Part shown: in pieces, positions 26,849-36,638 of the stretch | How the letters are laid out: each line of letters begins with the position of its first letter | Numbering within the stretch: the first letter of the stretch is position 1 | Source: Brevundimonas sp. NIBR10 | GTDB lineage: Bacteria > Pseudomonadota > Alphaproteobacteria > Caulobacterales > Caulobacteraceae | Assembly: GCF_027912515.1 (NCBI RefSeq) | Contig: NZ_CP115464.1 | Coordinates: forward strand, 2,232,001 to 2,296,000 | Direction of reading: 5' to 3' | DNA: 64,000 nt | Position numbers and translations under genes: made by a program | Notes under the pieces: generated by a model | What the model was told of the DNA's origin: nothing | What the model saw: only the letters and a program-made list of their open reading frames with translations | Database searches by the model: none

Positions 26849-26875
26849 GTCTTTGCGACAGTGACGGTTAGAACC

Positions 26876-28207
26876 ATGTCCGCCGATCCGGCCGCCGTCC
26901 AACTCGCGACACAACTGACAGACCTGATCCGTGGATCGAACCTGAAGCCGGGAGATGTGGTCGCGTCGGAGCAGGATCTGCGCGCTCGCCACGTTGTCGG
27001 GCGATCGATTCTGCGTCAGGCGGTGCGTATTCTTGACGAGCGGGGTGTCGCGACCATGAAGCGGGGCGCGGGCGGTGGCCTGATCGTCTCTCCTCCCGAT
27101 CCACGTTCAGCCGGCAGGGCGCTCGCCATCGTGCTGGAAAGCCGGATGAAGGGTCCTCACGCCCTCGAACGCCTTCTGAAGGCGACCGATACCCACGTCT
27201 TTCTGACATCGACGCCAAGACTCGAACTGGTCGAGTGCCAGCGCATCCGGAAACTTACGTTGCGGCTGAGGCGGGACAGTTACGCCGACCGGATGCCAGC
27301 TGGCGAGATCAGTCAGTTGATGGTCGCCATCAGGCGTCTGGTCAAAGACCCCCTGGCCGGCCTCGCCTATGAGGTGACGGCTGATTATGGGCAGGATCTG
27401 GTACCCTACAGCGTTGTTGCCGGGGGACGGGACTTTCAGCGCGCGTGGTGGGACGCCTTGCTGGAGATGGTCGAGGCGCAGATGGCCGGCGACGTCGCCG
27501 CTCTTTTCGATCTGCGTCGCCGCCAACTGGCCGTGATCCGTGACAGCCAGGACGCCTGGAGTGCGATTGACAGGGAGGGGCGCCTCCTGCCGCCCATCGA
27601 GACCGACCAGCCCCAGAGCGGTGGGGCCAGCCCGGCCGAGCGTCTGGCGCGCGAACTGCTGCGCGATGTTCGTCTGCTCGACTGGAAGCCGGGTGCTAGA
27701 ATCGGCGGGGCCGGAGATCTTCTGGCGCGCTACAAGGTCACGGTAGGCACTCTGCGCCAGGCCGTCCGTATCCTGGAACAGAACGCGGTGGTCCGGATGG
27801 AGCGGGGGCGATCCGGCGGACTGGTCGTCACGGTACCTGAGCCAGCCGTGGCCCTGAAACGGGCGCTCGACTATCTGGCGCAGACGACGGTCGCGCCGGA
27901 TGACCTGGCGTCATTCCATCGGCATCTCCTGCTTGAGGCGGTGAGCGCCGTCTGTGAAACGCCGGATGCGGTCCGCGCAGAACGTATGAAATCCGTCGTC
28001 GAGTCAGCGATTTTCGACCACCTCGGTCAGTTGTCCGGCGATGACGCGATCGAGATGTTCCTGTCGGTCGCAGGGGCCATCCCCGCGCAAGGTGCGGGCC
28101 CCGCCGTGGCGTCGGTTCCGGGTCTGCATCAGGCCCTGCTCAGGGGCGATGCACCGCTGGCGCGGCGAATCGTCCTTGAACGGACACAGGGCTTGCCCCA
28201 GCGTTAA
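26876..28207 (+). CDS. Tandem-duplicated GntR-family transcriptional regulator
   Basis: 443 residues from the ATG at 26876; a GTG five codons upstream is equally possible, as neither has a clear ribosome binding site. Two GntR winged-helix units are present. The first is at about residues 8-75 (LTDLIRGSNLKPGDVVASEQDLRARHVVGRSILRQAVRILDERGVA). The second is at about 255-320 (LLRDVRLLDWKPGARIGGAGDLLARYKVTVGTLRQAVRILEQNAVV). Each is followed by a helical ligand domain resembling FCD. A normal FadR-type protein has one unit of about 230 residues. It lies between the second TonB receptor and the second type-B esterase, and probably controls one or both. Confidence 0.85.
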   Translation: MSADPAAVQLATQLTDLIRGSNLKPGDVVASEQDLRARHVVGRSILRQAVRILDERGVATMKRGAGGGLIVSPPDPRSAGRALAIVLESRMKGPHALERLLKATDTHVFLTSTPRLELVECQRIRKLTLRLRRDSYADRMPAGEISQLMVAIRRLVKDPLAGLAYEVTADYGQDLVPYSVVAGGRDFQRAWWDALLEMVEAQMAGDVAALFDLRRRQLAVIRDSQDAWSAIDREGRLLPPIETDQPQSGGASPAERLARELLRDVRLLDWKPGARIGGAGDLLARYKVTVGTLRQAVRILEQNAVVRMERGRSGGLVVTVPEPAVALKRALDYLAQTTVAPDDLASFHRHLLLEAVSAVCETPDAVRAERMKSVVESAIFDHLGQLSGDDAIEMFLSVAGAIPAQGAGPAVASVPGLHQALLRGDAPLARRIVLERTQGLPQR

Positions 28208-28211
28208 CGGT

Positions 28212-29864
28212 CTACCGCGTCGGCACCGGCAGACGGTTCCAGAACTCGAGGATCTCCGACCGAGGATCGTTCTCCACCCGCATCTCATTGTCGAAGATCA
28301 TCGTGGCGCGCGTCTGGACGTCATAGGGAGGCCAGGCCGGGATCTGGTCGTTGTTCGGATTGCCCGTCCGGGCGAAGGCGACAAGCGTCGAGGCCAGTCG
28401 GTCGCACATCAGTCGACCCGAGGCCGCGCCGCATCCGACCATGCCGTCGCGGTAGTTATGGAACGAGGCCGAGACGTCGATCCCGTGGATCGCCCCGAAC
28501 TTGCCATCATAGGCCGGAGTCTCCCAGTCCCACTGATACATCCACACCTTCCCGGGGCTCTGGGCGGCCTTGCGCTCGGCCTGGAGGATGGCGTTCTTGC
28601 GGAAACCGGCGTCGGTGGCGATCTGGGCCTGGATCAGGAAGGGCGACTTGTTCGGATAGCGGGCGCGGTACAGGTCGATGGCCTGGTCGCCGAGCGCGCC
28701 CATTCTTGCGGCCATCTGGGCCTTCAATCCGGCCTCGTCCAGATCCCAGTTGAAGCTGATGAGGCCGCCGTCCTCGAGCGTCGTCGAGATGATCAGGGGG
28801 ATGTCGGCGGACTCGGCCGGACCGCCCGGATCGAACGGATGATGTGTGAGGTAGGTCCCGTCGAGGACCGGCGAGAACCGCCCGCCGGTCGGCGTGGCCG
28901 CAATCGCCGTCTGGGCCTCCAGCAGCGTCGTCCACGGTACCTGTTGCAGGTCCGTGACACGGCTCTTGTCGATCCCCAGATGGTTCAGCAGGGCCGCGGC
29001 GGTGCGGGCCGAGGCTTCGCGCTCCGTCAGCTTCAGCGCCGAGCCGCTCTGGATCATCGCCCGGTGGAACAGACCCTTGGCGGCGGGCGTGGCCAGCAGA
29101 ACGGTCGTCTTGTAGCCGCCGCCGGACTGGCCAAAGATCGTCACATTGGCCGGATCACCGCCGAATGCCGCAATATTGTCGCGCACCCACTCCAGCGACA
29201 GGACCAGGTCCATGATGCCGGTCACACCTGCCGAGGCGAACTCGGCAGGCGCTCCGTTGTCGACAAGGTTGATATAGCCGAAGCTGGCTAGCCGATGGCT
29301 GACCGTCACCACCACGACATCGCCGTAGCGCGCCAGCTGGGCCCCGTCGAAGCCGGGCGCATTGCCGGATCCGCTCTCGAAACCGCCGCCGTGGATCGAG
29401 ACCAGCACCGGCCGCTTCTTGCCGTCATCCAGACCCTGGGTCCAGATGTTCAGGTGCAGCGGGCTCTCGCCCATGCCGCCTTCCTGACGGTCCCACTGCA
29501 CCAGCATGGCCAGGTCGGCGCGCAGATCGATCAGGGTCTGGGGACTGACCGGGCCGAAGCCGAGCGCGTCGCGGACACCGATCCAGGGCTCCGGCTTGCG
29601 CGGCGGCATGAAGCGGTCGCGACCGCCAGTCGGGGCACCATAAGGGATGCCCTTGAACTGACGCACATCGCCGTTGGTCTGGCCGCGTACCTTGCCGTGG
29701 GTGGTCTCGACGACCGGGAACCCCGGGCTGGACAGCGCATCGGGCAGCGACGGCGTCGTCGCTCCGGTCGATGCCAAGGCCTCGGTCGAGAGGGCGGCAC
29801 CGGCGGCGAGCGCCGCTGCGCCGAACAGGGTGCGCCGGTTTGGAGCGGCAAAGGTGTCAGTCAT
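28212..29864 (-). CDS. Type-B carboxylesterase with Tat-like signal
   Basis: 550 residues, start ATG after GGGAG. The N-terminus N-R-R-T-L-F-G followed by an Ala-rich hydrophobic stretch looks like a twin-arginine signal, implying export folded to the periplasm. Oxyanion HGGG at 158-161, nucleophile S247 in GQSGGG, and HLNIW in place of the usual CLxLNI block. Related to the esterase at 17575 (shared [10 protein letters not shown]) but exported differently. Last gene of the GMC oxidoreductase-aldehyde dehydrogenase-esterase set, 96 nt after the dehydrogenase. Its stop is 4 nt from the convergent GntR stop. Confidence 0.9.
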   Translation of the reverse strand: MTDTFAAPNRRTLFGAAALAAGAALSTEALASTGATTPSLPDALSSPGFPVVETTHGKVRGQTNGDVRQFKGIPYGAPTGGRDRFMPPRKPEPWIGVRDALGFGPVSPQTLIDLRADLAMLVQWDRQEGGMGESPLHLNIWTQGLDDGKKRPVLVSIHGGGFESGSGNAPGFDGAQLARYGDVVVVTVSHRLASFGYINLVDNGAPAEFASAGVTGIMDLVLSLEWVRDNIAAFGGDPANVTIFGQSGGGYKTTVLLATPAAKGLFHRAMIQSGSALKLTEREASARTAAALLNHLGIDKSRVTDLQQVPWTTLLEAQTAIAATPTGGRFSPVLDGTYLTHHPFDPGGPAESADIPLIISTTLEDGGLISFNWDLDEAGLKAQMAARMGALGDQAIDLYRARYPNKSPFLIQAQIATDAGFRKNAILQAERKAAQSPGKVWMYQWDWETPAYDGKFGAIHGIDVSASFHNYRDGMVGCGAASGRLMCDRLASTLVAFARTGNPNNDQIPAWPPYDVQTRATMIFDNEMRVENDPRSEILEFWNRLPVPTR

Positions 29865-29960
29865 GTTTCAGTCTCCCTTGAGCGCGCCGTGGGATGGGCC
29901 TTGCGCTTCCATTGATCCGCCGATGGCCGGCGGGGCCTGAACGCCGTCCTAGGTGCCGCC

Positions 29961-31451
29961 TCAGTGGCCGACAGGGTAGAAGATCGATTTTTCCTGGGTG
30001 AATTCCTTGAGCCAGTCCGGCCCGTATTCGCGGCCGACGCCGGACCGCTTGTAGCCGCCGATGGGGGCGAAGCTCATCTTGCCGGTGCCGCCGTTGATCA
30101 TCACGCTGCCGGCCCGGATCCGGCGGGCCATCGTATAGCCGGTCGCGGCGTCGGCGGTCTCGATGCCGCCGTTCAGGCCGTAGCGAGAATCATTGGCGAT
30201 CCGGATCGCTTCTTCGTCGGTGTCGAAGCCGATGATACAGCCGACCGGTCCGAAGATCTCGTCCTGTGCGATGGCCGTGCTGTTGTCGACATCGTCGAAC
30301 AGCGTCAGGTCGGTGAAGAACCCCTTGTCCAGGCCCGCCGGTCGCCCGCCGCCGTAGATCAGCTTTGCCCCGGAATCGAGACCCAGCTGGATATAGTGTT
30401 CGACCTTGGCGCGCTGCGACTCGCGGATCAGTGGCCCCATCATGACGCTGGGATCGGCCGGATCGCCGATCTTCCACATGGCGGCGAAGGCCTTGACCGT
30501 CTCGACGAAGGCCGGGCGGATGCTGTTGTGGACCAGCAGGCGCGTCAGCAGGGCGCATCCCTGTCCCGCGTTGACAGACAGCATCCCGACTACGGTCATG
30601 GCCGCGCGCTGCACGTCGGCGTCGTGGCGGATAATCAGGGCCGACTTGCCGCCGAGTTCCAGATGCACGCGTTTCAGCGTAGGCGAGGCCTGGGCCATGA
30701 TCGCGGCGCCGACGGCTTCGGAGCCCGTGAAACTGACCATGTCGACACGGGGATCGGTGGTCAGCAGCTGGCCGACCTCGGGCCCCCCATTGACGATGTT
30801 GAGCACGCCGGGGGGCAGGCCTGCCTCGTCGGCCGCATCACCGAACAGCAGGGCCGAGAACGGCGTGAAGGCCGACGGCTTCAGGACCAGGGTGTTGCCG
30901 GCCAGTAGGACAGGCGCGACCTTCGACAGGTTCAGCAGGAAGGGGAAGTTGTAGCCGGTGATCCCCGCGATCACCCCGACCGGTTCGCGCACCACGGTCG
31001 TTCCTCCGAGGATTTGTGGGCCTTCGGGATTCATCGGGTTGGGCGTCGCCTCAATCGGCAACTGAACCGTGGTGTCGCGCATGGCGTGGACCATGGCGTC
31101 GCGGAAATGGTCAAGCGGTGCCTGGACCTGCATGGCCCAGGTGATGCCCTGCGAACATCCGACTTCGGCGACGATCAGGGCTGCGATCCGGGTCTTTCGC
31201 GCCTCAAGTGCGGCGTGAAGGCGCGTCATAACCGCCACCCGCTCCGCCATCGACATCTGGGGCCAGGGTCCGTTGTCAAAGGCCCGTCGCGCCGCTTCGA
31301 CTGCGGCGTCGGCCATGTCGACGCCGCCGACCGGCGCATGGCCGATGATCTGTTCGGTCGCGGGGTTCAGGACCGCCTGTGCGGGTTCATCACCCGGTAC
31401 CCATTTTCCGTCGATGTAGAGGCTGCTGATGTCGGTGAAGGGGATGTCCAC
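29961..31451 (-). CDS. Aldehyde dehydrogenase (NAD(P)-dependent)
   Basis: 496 residues from a GTG start after GGAGA. Complete ALDH-superfamily set: N168 in GYNFP, E265 in LELGGKSA, catalytic C299 in NAGQGCALLTR (the common GQxC motif), and a C-terminal GGTGKMSFAPIGGYKRSGVGREYG. Oxidises an aldehyde to the acid in the cytoplasm. Sits 37 nt behind a GMC oxidoreductase that could produce the aldehyde from a primary alcohol, giving a two-step alcohol-to-acid module. Confidence 0.94.
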   Translation of the reverse strand: MDIPFTDISSLYIDGKWVPGDEPAQAVLNPATEQIIGHAPVGGVDMADAAVEAARRAFDNGPWPQMSMAERVAVMTRLHAALEARKTRIAALIVAEVGCSQGITWAMQVQAPLDHFRDAMVHAMRDTTVQLPIEATPNPMNPEGPQILGGTTVVREPVGVIAGITGYNFPFLLNLSKVAPVLLAGNTLVLKPSAFTPFSALLFGDAADEAGLPPGVLNIVNGGPEVGQLLTTDPRVDMVSFTGSEAVGAAIMAQASPTLKRVHLELGGKSALIIRHDADVQRAAMTVVGMLSVNAGQGCALLTRLLVHNSIRPAFVETVKAFAAMWKIGDPADPSVMMGPLIRESQRAKVEHYIQLGLDSGAKLIYGGGRPAGLDKGFFTDLTLFDDVDNSTAIAQDEIFGPVGCIIGFDTDEEAIRIANDSRYGLNGGIETADAATGYTMARRIRAGSVMINGGTGKMSFAPIGGYKRSGVGREYGPDWLKEFTQEKSIFYPVGH

Positions 31452-31488
31452 GTCAGGGGTCTCCGGAGAAAAGGGAAGGGGTCCGCCT

Positions 31489-33144
31489 TCAGGCGGCGTC
31501 TTCGAGGATCAGGTCGGCGGCGTGGAGGGCCATCGCCTGGGTCGCGGCATTGGTGTTGCCGGACACCAGGGTCGGCATGACCGAGGTGTCCATGACGCGC
31601 AGGCCGCTGACTCCCCGGACTCGCAACCGAGGATCGACGACTGACTGAGCATCCGATCCCATCCGGCAGGTTCCTGCGACGTGGAAGGCTGTGGTCCCAA
31701 GTGTCAGGAAGGCTTCGATGATTTCGTCATCGGTTTCACAGGTTGGACCTGGGACCAATTCCTCGACAATCAGAGGACGAACCGCCTCGGTCCGCATCAG
31801 CCGTCGGATCCAGCGGACCATGGCGATGGAGTGTTTTCGGTCGTCGGGATGAGAGAAATAGTTGGCGTCGATGATCGGCGGAAAATCGGGATCGGCCGAC
31901 TGGATCCGCATCTCGCCCCGGCTCTTGGGCTGGGTGAAATAGCCACCCACCGAGACCCCAGGCGCGGAATCGACCTGCATCTTGGGCGGCTTGGGTGTCT
32001 CGCCGGGTTTCGGTTCCGGCGCGCCGTCCAGCGACAGGCCCATTTCGGCCATGGAAAACAGGCCGACGCCGATCTGGATGTCCGGGTGTTCCAGTGCGAG
32101 GTCGGTCTTGATGAAGCCCCCACCCTCGTAGGCGCCCCGTGTCATCGGACCCTTGCCCGCAAACAGATAGGTCAGGAGACTGCCTAGCATGGCCGGCCCC
32201 CGCAGCTTCTCGTTCTGGCTGGGAGCGCGGCTGCGATGCTGGATCGACAGATAGCGATGCTCGATCAGGTTCTTGCCGACGTTGGGGGCCTCGGCGACGA
32301 CGTCGATACCTAGCGAGGTCAGAAGGTCGCGCGGGCCGATCCCCGACAACTGCATTAGCTTGGGCGTCTCTATCGCCCCGGCGCTAAGGACGATCTCGCG
32401 TCGGCACTGGATGTCATGCTCGCCGGTCTTGCCGCGCAGCCGGACGCCCACGACCTGAGTCCCGTCGAACAGGAGGCGCAGGGCATGAGTGTCGCTGACG
32501 ACCGTCAGGTTGGCGCGCTTGCGGATCGGATGGATGAAGGCCTTGGCCGCGCTGAACCGCGAGCCGTCATGGATCGTCACTGGCTGATAGCCGAACCCGC
32601 CGTCATCGACCGAAGCCCGGTCATTGATGTCACGGGCACGGGGCACCCCCAGTTCGCCCGCGCCGGTGATCAGCGCCTCGCTCATCGGATCGCCGAACTC
32701 GGGTACGGTAATCTTCAGCGGCCCGCCCACGCCCCGATCTGGACCCGCACCCAGTTCGTGGTCTTCCAGCTCGATGAAGCGGCGACGCATCTCATCCCAG
32801 CCCCAGCCGGTACAGCCTTCGGCTTCCCAACCGTCGAAATCGCGCGGAGCGCCCCGGATATAGACCATGCCGTTGACCGAGCTCGATCCGCCGAGCGTAC
32901 GACCCTTGACCCAGGTCTCGGTCTTGCGATTGCCGCCCTGGCGAGCCTCATAGGTGAACAGCCGCTCGTTGCCGGGGGTCAGCAGCACGCCGATGCCGCG
33001 CGGCATCCTGACGAACAGGCTGTCGTCCGACGGCCCACTCTCGACCAGCAGGACCGAATTGGTCGGGTCTGCAGACAGTCGGTTGGCGAGCACGCAGCCT
33101 GCCGACCCTGCACCGATGACGATGTAGTCGAATTGGTCCTGCAC
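31489..33144 (-). CDS. GMC-family FAD-dependent alcohol dehydrogenase
   Basis: 551 residues from the GTG at 33144, 8 nt after AGGGA; an in-frame ATG 46 codons upstream would add an unrelated tail that crosses the divergent tetR start. FAD-binding GAGSAG at 11-16, GMC signature 1 region (LGGSSSVNGMVYIRG), GAIETPKLMQLSGIG (signature 2), and C-terminal HVAGTCRMG plus SGNTNAATQAM supplying the His-Asn active site. Resembles choline or long-chain alcohol dehydrogenases. Oxidises an alcohol, feeding the adjacent aldehyde dehydrogenase. Divergent from a TetR gene 86 nt away. Confidence 0.93.
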   Translation of the reverse strand: MQDQFDYIVIGAGSAGCVLANRLSADPTNSVLLVESGPSDDSLFVRMPRGIGVLLTPGNERLFTYEARQGGNRKTETWVKGRTLGGSSSVNGMVYIRGAPRDFDGWEAEGCTGWGWDEMRRRFIELEDHELGAGPDRGVGGPLKITVPEFGDPMSEALITGAGELGVPRARDINDRASVDDGGFGYQPVTIHDGSRFSAAKAFIHPIRKRANLTVVSDTHALRLLFDGTQVVGVRLRGKTGEHDIQCRREIVLSAGAIETPKLMQLSGIGPRDLLTSLGIDVVAEAPNVGKNLIEHRYLSIQHRSRAPSQNEKLRGPAMLGSLLTYLFAGKGPMTRGAYEGGGFIKTDLALEHPDIQIGVGLFSMAEMGLSLDGAPEPKPGETPKPPKMQVDSAPGVSVGGYFTQPKSRGEMRIQSADPDFPPIIDANYFSHPDDRKHSIAMVRWIRRLMRTEAVRPLIVEELVPGPTCETDDEIIEAFLTLGTTAFHVAGTCRMGSDAQSVVDPRLRVRGVSGLRVMDTSVMPTLVSGNTNAATQAMALHAADLILEDAA

Positions 33145-33169
33145 GGTTTTCGTCCCTTGTATGGTCCGT

Positions 33170-33181
33170 GACGCTTGCGTC
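33170..33181. promoter_or_regulatory. Inverted repeat in GMC/tetR divergent region
   Basis: GACGC-TT-GCGTC, a perfect 5-bp dyad midway between the two start codons. Plausible TetR operator, though short. Confidence 0.35.
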
Positions 33182-33229
33182 GGTCGCGGTTCCAGACGAC
33201 GACTATCCACCCGAAAAAACAGTACATCA

Positions 33230-33835
33230 ATGTCCGTTTTGAACAAAAAGACGATTTCTGTTCCGAAGCCACTGCCGCGCAAGGATGTTGTCCGTCATCG
33301 GGCGGCCCTGCTGGACGCGGCGGCTCAGGTGTTCGCAGCGGGCGGCGTCGAGGCACCGCTGGGCGAGATCGCGAAACGGGCCGGGGTAGGGCGGGGAACC
33401 TTGTATCGGCATTTCCCGGAGCGGATCGACCTGGTCGTCGCCCTCCTGAACCGAAACCTCGACGACCTGGAAGCCCTGGCGGCCGATCTCGCGGATCAGC
33501 CGGACGGGCTGCTGACCCTCATCCGGACCATGATCGACCAGGACATCGACGTCGCACCTTTGCTGGACAGCGACCTCATCGTGCCGGCACCGCTGCTGGC
33601 CCGGTTCGTCGCCATCTGTCAGGTTCCGCTGGAGACCGCGCGCCGGGCCGGCCTCGTCCGTCCGGATCTCGACGAGACGGATCTTCTGGACCTGACCGTC
33701 ATGGCGGGGTCTGCCTTGAAGCGGTGGGGACTGGAGGAGCGCCGGGTCCGCGCGCCGCGCATTCTGGCCCTGCTGCTTGAAGGCATCCGGTCCGACACGG
33801 AGGAGACACACCGAGGTTCAGGTCACTTCGGATAG
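33230..33835 (+). CDS. TetR-family transcriptional regulator
   Basis: 201 residues from the ATG at 33230; the frame is open to 33161, which would overlap the control region. TetR HTH about residues 20-65 (ALLDAAAQVFAAGGVEAPLGEIAKRAGVGRGTLYRHFPERIDLVVALL), then a ligand domain of the AcrR/SMU-like type. Divergent from the GMC-ALDH-esterase genes and thus their likely repressor. Its 3' end overlaps the convergent alpha/beta hydrolase gene by 13 nt. Confidence 0.9.
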   Translation: MSVLNKKTISVPKPLPRKDVVRHRAALLDAAAQVFAAGGVEAPLGEIAKRAGVGRGTLYRHFPERIDLVVALLNRNLDDLEALAADLADQPDGLLTLIRTMIDQDIDVAPLLDSDLIVPAPLLARFVAICQVPLETARRAGLVRPDLDETDLLDLTVMAGSALKRWGLEERRVRAPRILALLLEGIRSDTEETHRGSGHFG

Positions 33836-35265
33836 CTCGCCGCCGCCAAGGCTTCGATCTCGGCGCGGTCCTGAGGCAGGATGAAACCGGCATTGATCGC
33901 AGCCGTCAGTGCCTCACGAAACTTTGCCAGATAATCGTCGTGCCCGGCCGGATAGAGCCGGGAAAGAACGGCCGGTTCCAAGGCGACGGTCGATCCGAAC
34001 AAAGCCCCCATCCGGCTTTTCGCTACGGCCAGCCCGGACAGTCTGCACGTCGGGACGTCCATCCAGGGCGAGCGTATGCCGCCCACGGCGTTGCCGGTGT
34101 CGTCAAGTTTCAGCCTCGCCGGTCCGTCGGCTTCCAGCGTCAATCGCGGCGCGGTCGGCGGGGCTTCGCCTGTCGTGACCCACCGGTTCAGCGCGGACAA
34201 GGCGGCCATCATGACATAGTGGTGTTGCGGAGCGGCGTTGATATTGCCGGGCAGGGTCAGACCCAGAAGGTCGCAGGTCGGGGCCATGGCACGGGCCAAC
34301 GCTTCCGAAGACGCCATGCCGCTGTCCATCGGGGATGCCCCCATGACATAGGTGTCGGCGTGAGCCGTGCCCGCGACCTCCCAGGTCCTGAGCCGATCAT
34401 GGTCAGGCTGACGCGCCGGAAGATAGCCGAACCGCTTCATCATCAGGTCGGTCTCGGTGATGATGTTCAGGATCGGGACGGGCGTATCGGCGCGCATATG
34501 GATCGGCCGCAGCGCGGTCAGCAGCGACATCAGGATCGACGACTTGCCGAGGCCCGGTGCGCCGCCAAATCGAGAATGCACCAGATATCCGTCGAACACC
34601 TGTTCCAGCAGCGCGATGGCGTTGATATAGGTCGTCAACCGTCCTGCCGACTGTGACTCTCCGGCGGCGATCAGTGTCTTCGCTGCCTTGACGCCCAGGA
34701 GTCTCTCCGGCTCGGCCCGAACCGCCTTTGCGGCCTGGGTGAAGATGTCGTAGCAGAAGGCGTCACCGGGGTGGTTGAGCGATCCGTAGCGTTCCGGATC
34801 GGCCTTTTTCAGAGCCTCCATTCCGGGAAAAGCCATCAGTCCGCCGCCGTCGATCCCGGCCTTCTGAGCAGACACACCGATCCAGGCGTAGCCGCTCCGG
34901 ATCAGTTCGCGATGCGTGTATCCCCACTCCGGCGCGGTATCGGCCCCGGCGCTGACATTCAGCCATTCAACGACGACCGTGCCGTTGAACAGAGTCGCAT
35001 CGACGGGCCGCACGACAACCAGACGCGTCGCGTATTGGGCTGTATCTCGCGGTCTCGCAGACCAGCGGCCGTCGCGGCCGTGTGGCCCTGACGCCCCGTA
35101 GGCGGTGGCGTGCCCGGATAGGAGATGTTCATCGACCCGGTATCCGACCTCGGCGAGGTCAAAGTCCGTCAGGGTGAGCGCAGGTGGGCCTGCGATCGGC
35201 CGCATCACCGTCGCCCGGTCGGACGGCGGAGCGGATTTCGCCTTGTCGATGGAAGCTATGGTCAT
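33823..35265 (-). CDS. Alpha/beta-hydrolase domain protein
   Basis: 480 residues. The nucleophile elbow G-E-S204-Q-S-A-G and the segment VVVEWLNVSAGADTAPEW fit the large alpha/beta hydrolase domain family often found beside steroid or polyketide catabolic genes. The end SRLYPAGHDDYLAKFREALTAAINAGFILPQDRAEI is typical of that family. No signal peptide, so cytoplasmic. Start ATG after AAGG. It faces the tetR gene and shares 13 nt with it. Ester or lactone substrate unknown. Confidence 0.85.
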   Translation of the reverse strand: MTIASIDKAKSAPPSDRATVMRPIAGPPALTLTDFDLAEVGYRVDEHLLSGHATAYGASGPHGRDGRWSARPRDTAQYATRLVVVRPVDATLFNGTVVVEWLNVSAGADTAPEWGYTHRELIRSGYAWIGVSAQKAGIDGGGLMAFPGMEALKKADPERYGSLNHPGDAFCYDIFTQAAKAVRAEPERLLGVKAAKTLIAAGESQSAGRLTTYINAIALLEQVFDGYLVHSRFGGAPGLGKSSILMSLLTALRPIHMRADTPVPILNIITETDLMMKRFGYLPARQPDHDRLRTWEVAGTAHADTYVMGASPMDSGMASSEALARAMAPTCDLLGLTLPGNINAAPQHHYVMMAALSALNRWVTTGEAPPTAPRLTLEADGPARLKLDDTGNAVGGIRSPWMDVPTCRLSGLAVAKSRMGALFGSTVALEPAVLSRLYPAGHDDYLAKFREALTAAINAGFILPQDRAEIEALAAASYPK

Positions 35266-35663
35266 CTTCGAGCCTTGTCCGCCAACACCTGACGAGCCGA
35301 TCGAAATCAGAATGTGTGATCGTATTTAGAATGACAACCGTATACGCATCGGCACGCGGAACCGCCACGATTGCGTTAGCAGCCTTGGCCATGGGAAGTG
35401 TTCAGGGGTGCTCGAGATGGCGCAGAATCGCTCAGGTCGAGCCTTCCGCTGGGCTCCCGCCGGCGGGTCACAGTCAAGACCCTGTCAGCCGCGAGCAAAC
35501 GGCGCTGAAGCAGCCGAGCTCTGCCGCCTGCGCTACTCGGAACGGCGACCCGCTAGTCGCAGAACGCATGAGCAGCGCGAAGAGTTTGCCCTGACAGAGC
35601 CGCCCGCTAGAGATCACCGAGCACGGATCCAGATGTCCTCGTAGACCCGTCACGGAACACGTC
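35266..35663. other. Intergenic region upstream of lysR
   Basis: 398 nt with no convincing gene; the small open frames read as random sequence without ribosome binding sites. It contains a perfect 12-bp palindrome CCCGCCGGCGGG (35456-35467) and must hold the promoters of the alpha/beta hydrolase (minus) and lysR (plus). Confidence 0.4.
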
Positions 35664-36569
35664 ATGCAACTGCGACTGCTCGAATATTTCGTAGTCCTGG
35701 CCCGAGAGGGGCATTTCGCTCGGGCGGCGGCGGCATGCAGTGTGACCCAACCCGCACTGTCGGCGGGTCTGCTGACGTTGGAAGATCTGCTGGGAAGGCG
35801 GCTTGTCGATCGGGACCGGCGCTTCATCGGCCTGACGGCGGACGGTGCGGCCATTCTGCCCTGGGCCCAGCAGATCGTTGCCATGCTGGATGGGCTGCAC
35901 CAGACGGCCGAGGCCGATACGGGGCCACTGCGAGGCGACTTGCGGCTGGGTGCGATCCCCGCATCCATGCCGGTCATCGGCCCACTCGTGCGGGCGTTGA
36001 GGGCTGGGCATCCGGACCTGACCGTCTCTGTGCGCTCGCTGACCTCCCGCGAGATCGAGCGGGGCCTGGCCGCGTTCGAGCTGGACGCCGGGGTCACCTA
36101 TCTCGACCACGAGCCGCCGGCCCAGGTTGTCAGCGTGCCGTTGTATTCCGAGCGCGCAGTGTTTCTTGCCCAAGCGGGCAGCCGCCCGACCGACGCCGCG
36201 GGCATTTCCGTAGGTGAGGCCCTGTCATATCCCCTGTGCCTGCTCCACGAAGGGATGCAGAACCGCAGAATACTGGACGCCCATCTCGCTGAACGGGGTC
36301 TGGCGGTACATCCCCGCGCGACGGCGGATTCATATGTGGCCTTGATTGTTCTGGTCGAGAGCGGCGTTTATGCGTCGATCGTGCCGGATGTCTACGCCAG
36401 CCTTCTGCCGACGGACCTGTGGGCGCGAGTGGTTCAGTTCGACGATCCATTGCCCTCTAGCAGGGTCGGCCTGATCATCTCGGATCGTTCACCGACCAGT
36501 CGGTTGGCCAAGGCCGCAGCACTTGCCGCGCGAGGCCTCGCCCTCGCGCCGAAATTTTCTCCACCATGA
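35664..36569 (+). CDS. LysR-family transcriptional regulator (FdsR-like by position)
   Basis: 301 residues. LTTR helix-turn-helix in the first 60 residues (MQLRLLEYFVVLAREGHFARAAAACSVTQPALSAGLLTLEDLLGRRLV), then the periplasmic-binding-protein-like effector domain; typical length. It is co-directional with, and 69 nt upstream of, the formate dehydrogenase genes. LysR regulators sit at the same place in other fds clusters, so it likely activates them. A dyad overlapping its stop codon is a candidate target. Confidence 0.9.
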   Translation: MQLRLLEYFVVLAREGHFARAAAACSVTQPALSAGLLTLEDLLGRRLVDRDRRFIGLTADGAAILPWAQQIVAMLDGLHQTAEADTGPLRGDLRLGAIPASMPVIGPLVRALRAGHPDLTVSVRSLTSREIERGLAAFELDAGVTYLDHEPPAQVVSVPLYSERAVFLAQAGSRPTDAAGISVGEALSYPLCLLHEGMQNRRILDAHLAERGLAVHPRATADSYVALIVLVESGVYASIVPDVYASLLPTDLWARVVQFDDPLPSSRVGLIISDRSPTSRLAKAAALAARGLALAPKFSPP

Positions 36570-36586
36570 TAGCCTTTGCTTATCAT
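36566..36586. promoter_or_regulatory. LysR-type box upstream of fdsG
   Basis: ATGATA-N9-TATCAT is a perfect 6-bp dyad with the ATA-N9-TAT spacing of LysR-type boxes (T-N11-A). It overlaps the lysR stop codon and lies 52 nt upstream of the fdsG start, so the regulator may act on the structural genes through this site. Confidence 0.55.
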
Positions 36587-36638
36587 CGATTGGAAACCGC
36601 GATTTGACGGTGGTGTGCCGGCGCGGCAGTCCGGTCGG

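Noticed and set aside
24383..26992. 869-codon minus-strand open frame opposite the second TonB receptor
   Set aside because: An antisense shadow from high-GC codon structure; R/D/G-rich with no fold pattern, while the plus strand encodes a clear receptor.
35470..35560. tRNA-like pattern on the minus strand (D-arm-like, anticodon-like and T-stem-like segments)
   Set aside because: The D-stem is mismatched, position 33 is not T, and the T-loop lacks TTC; probably chance.
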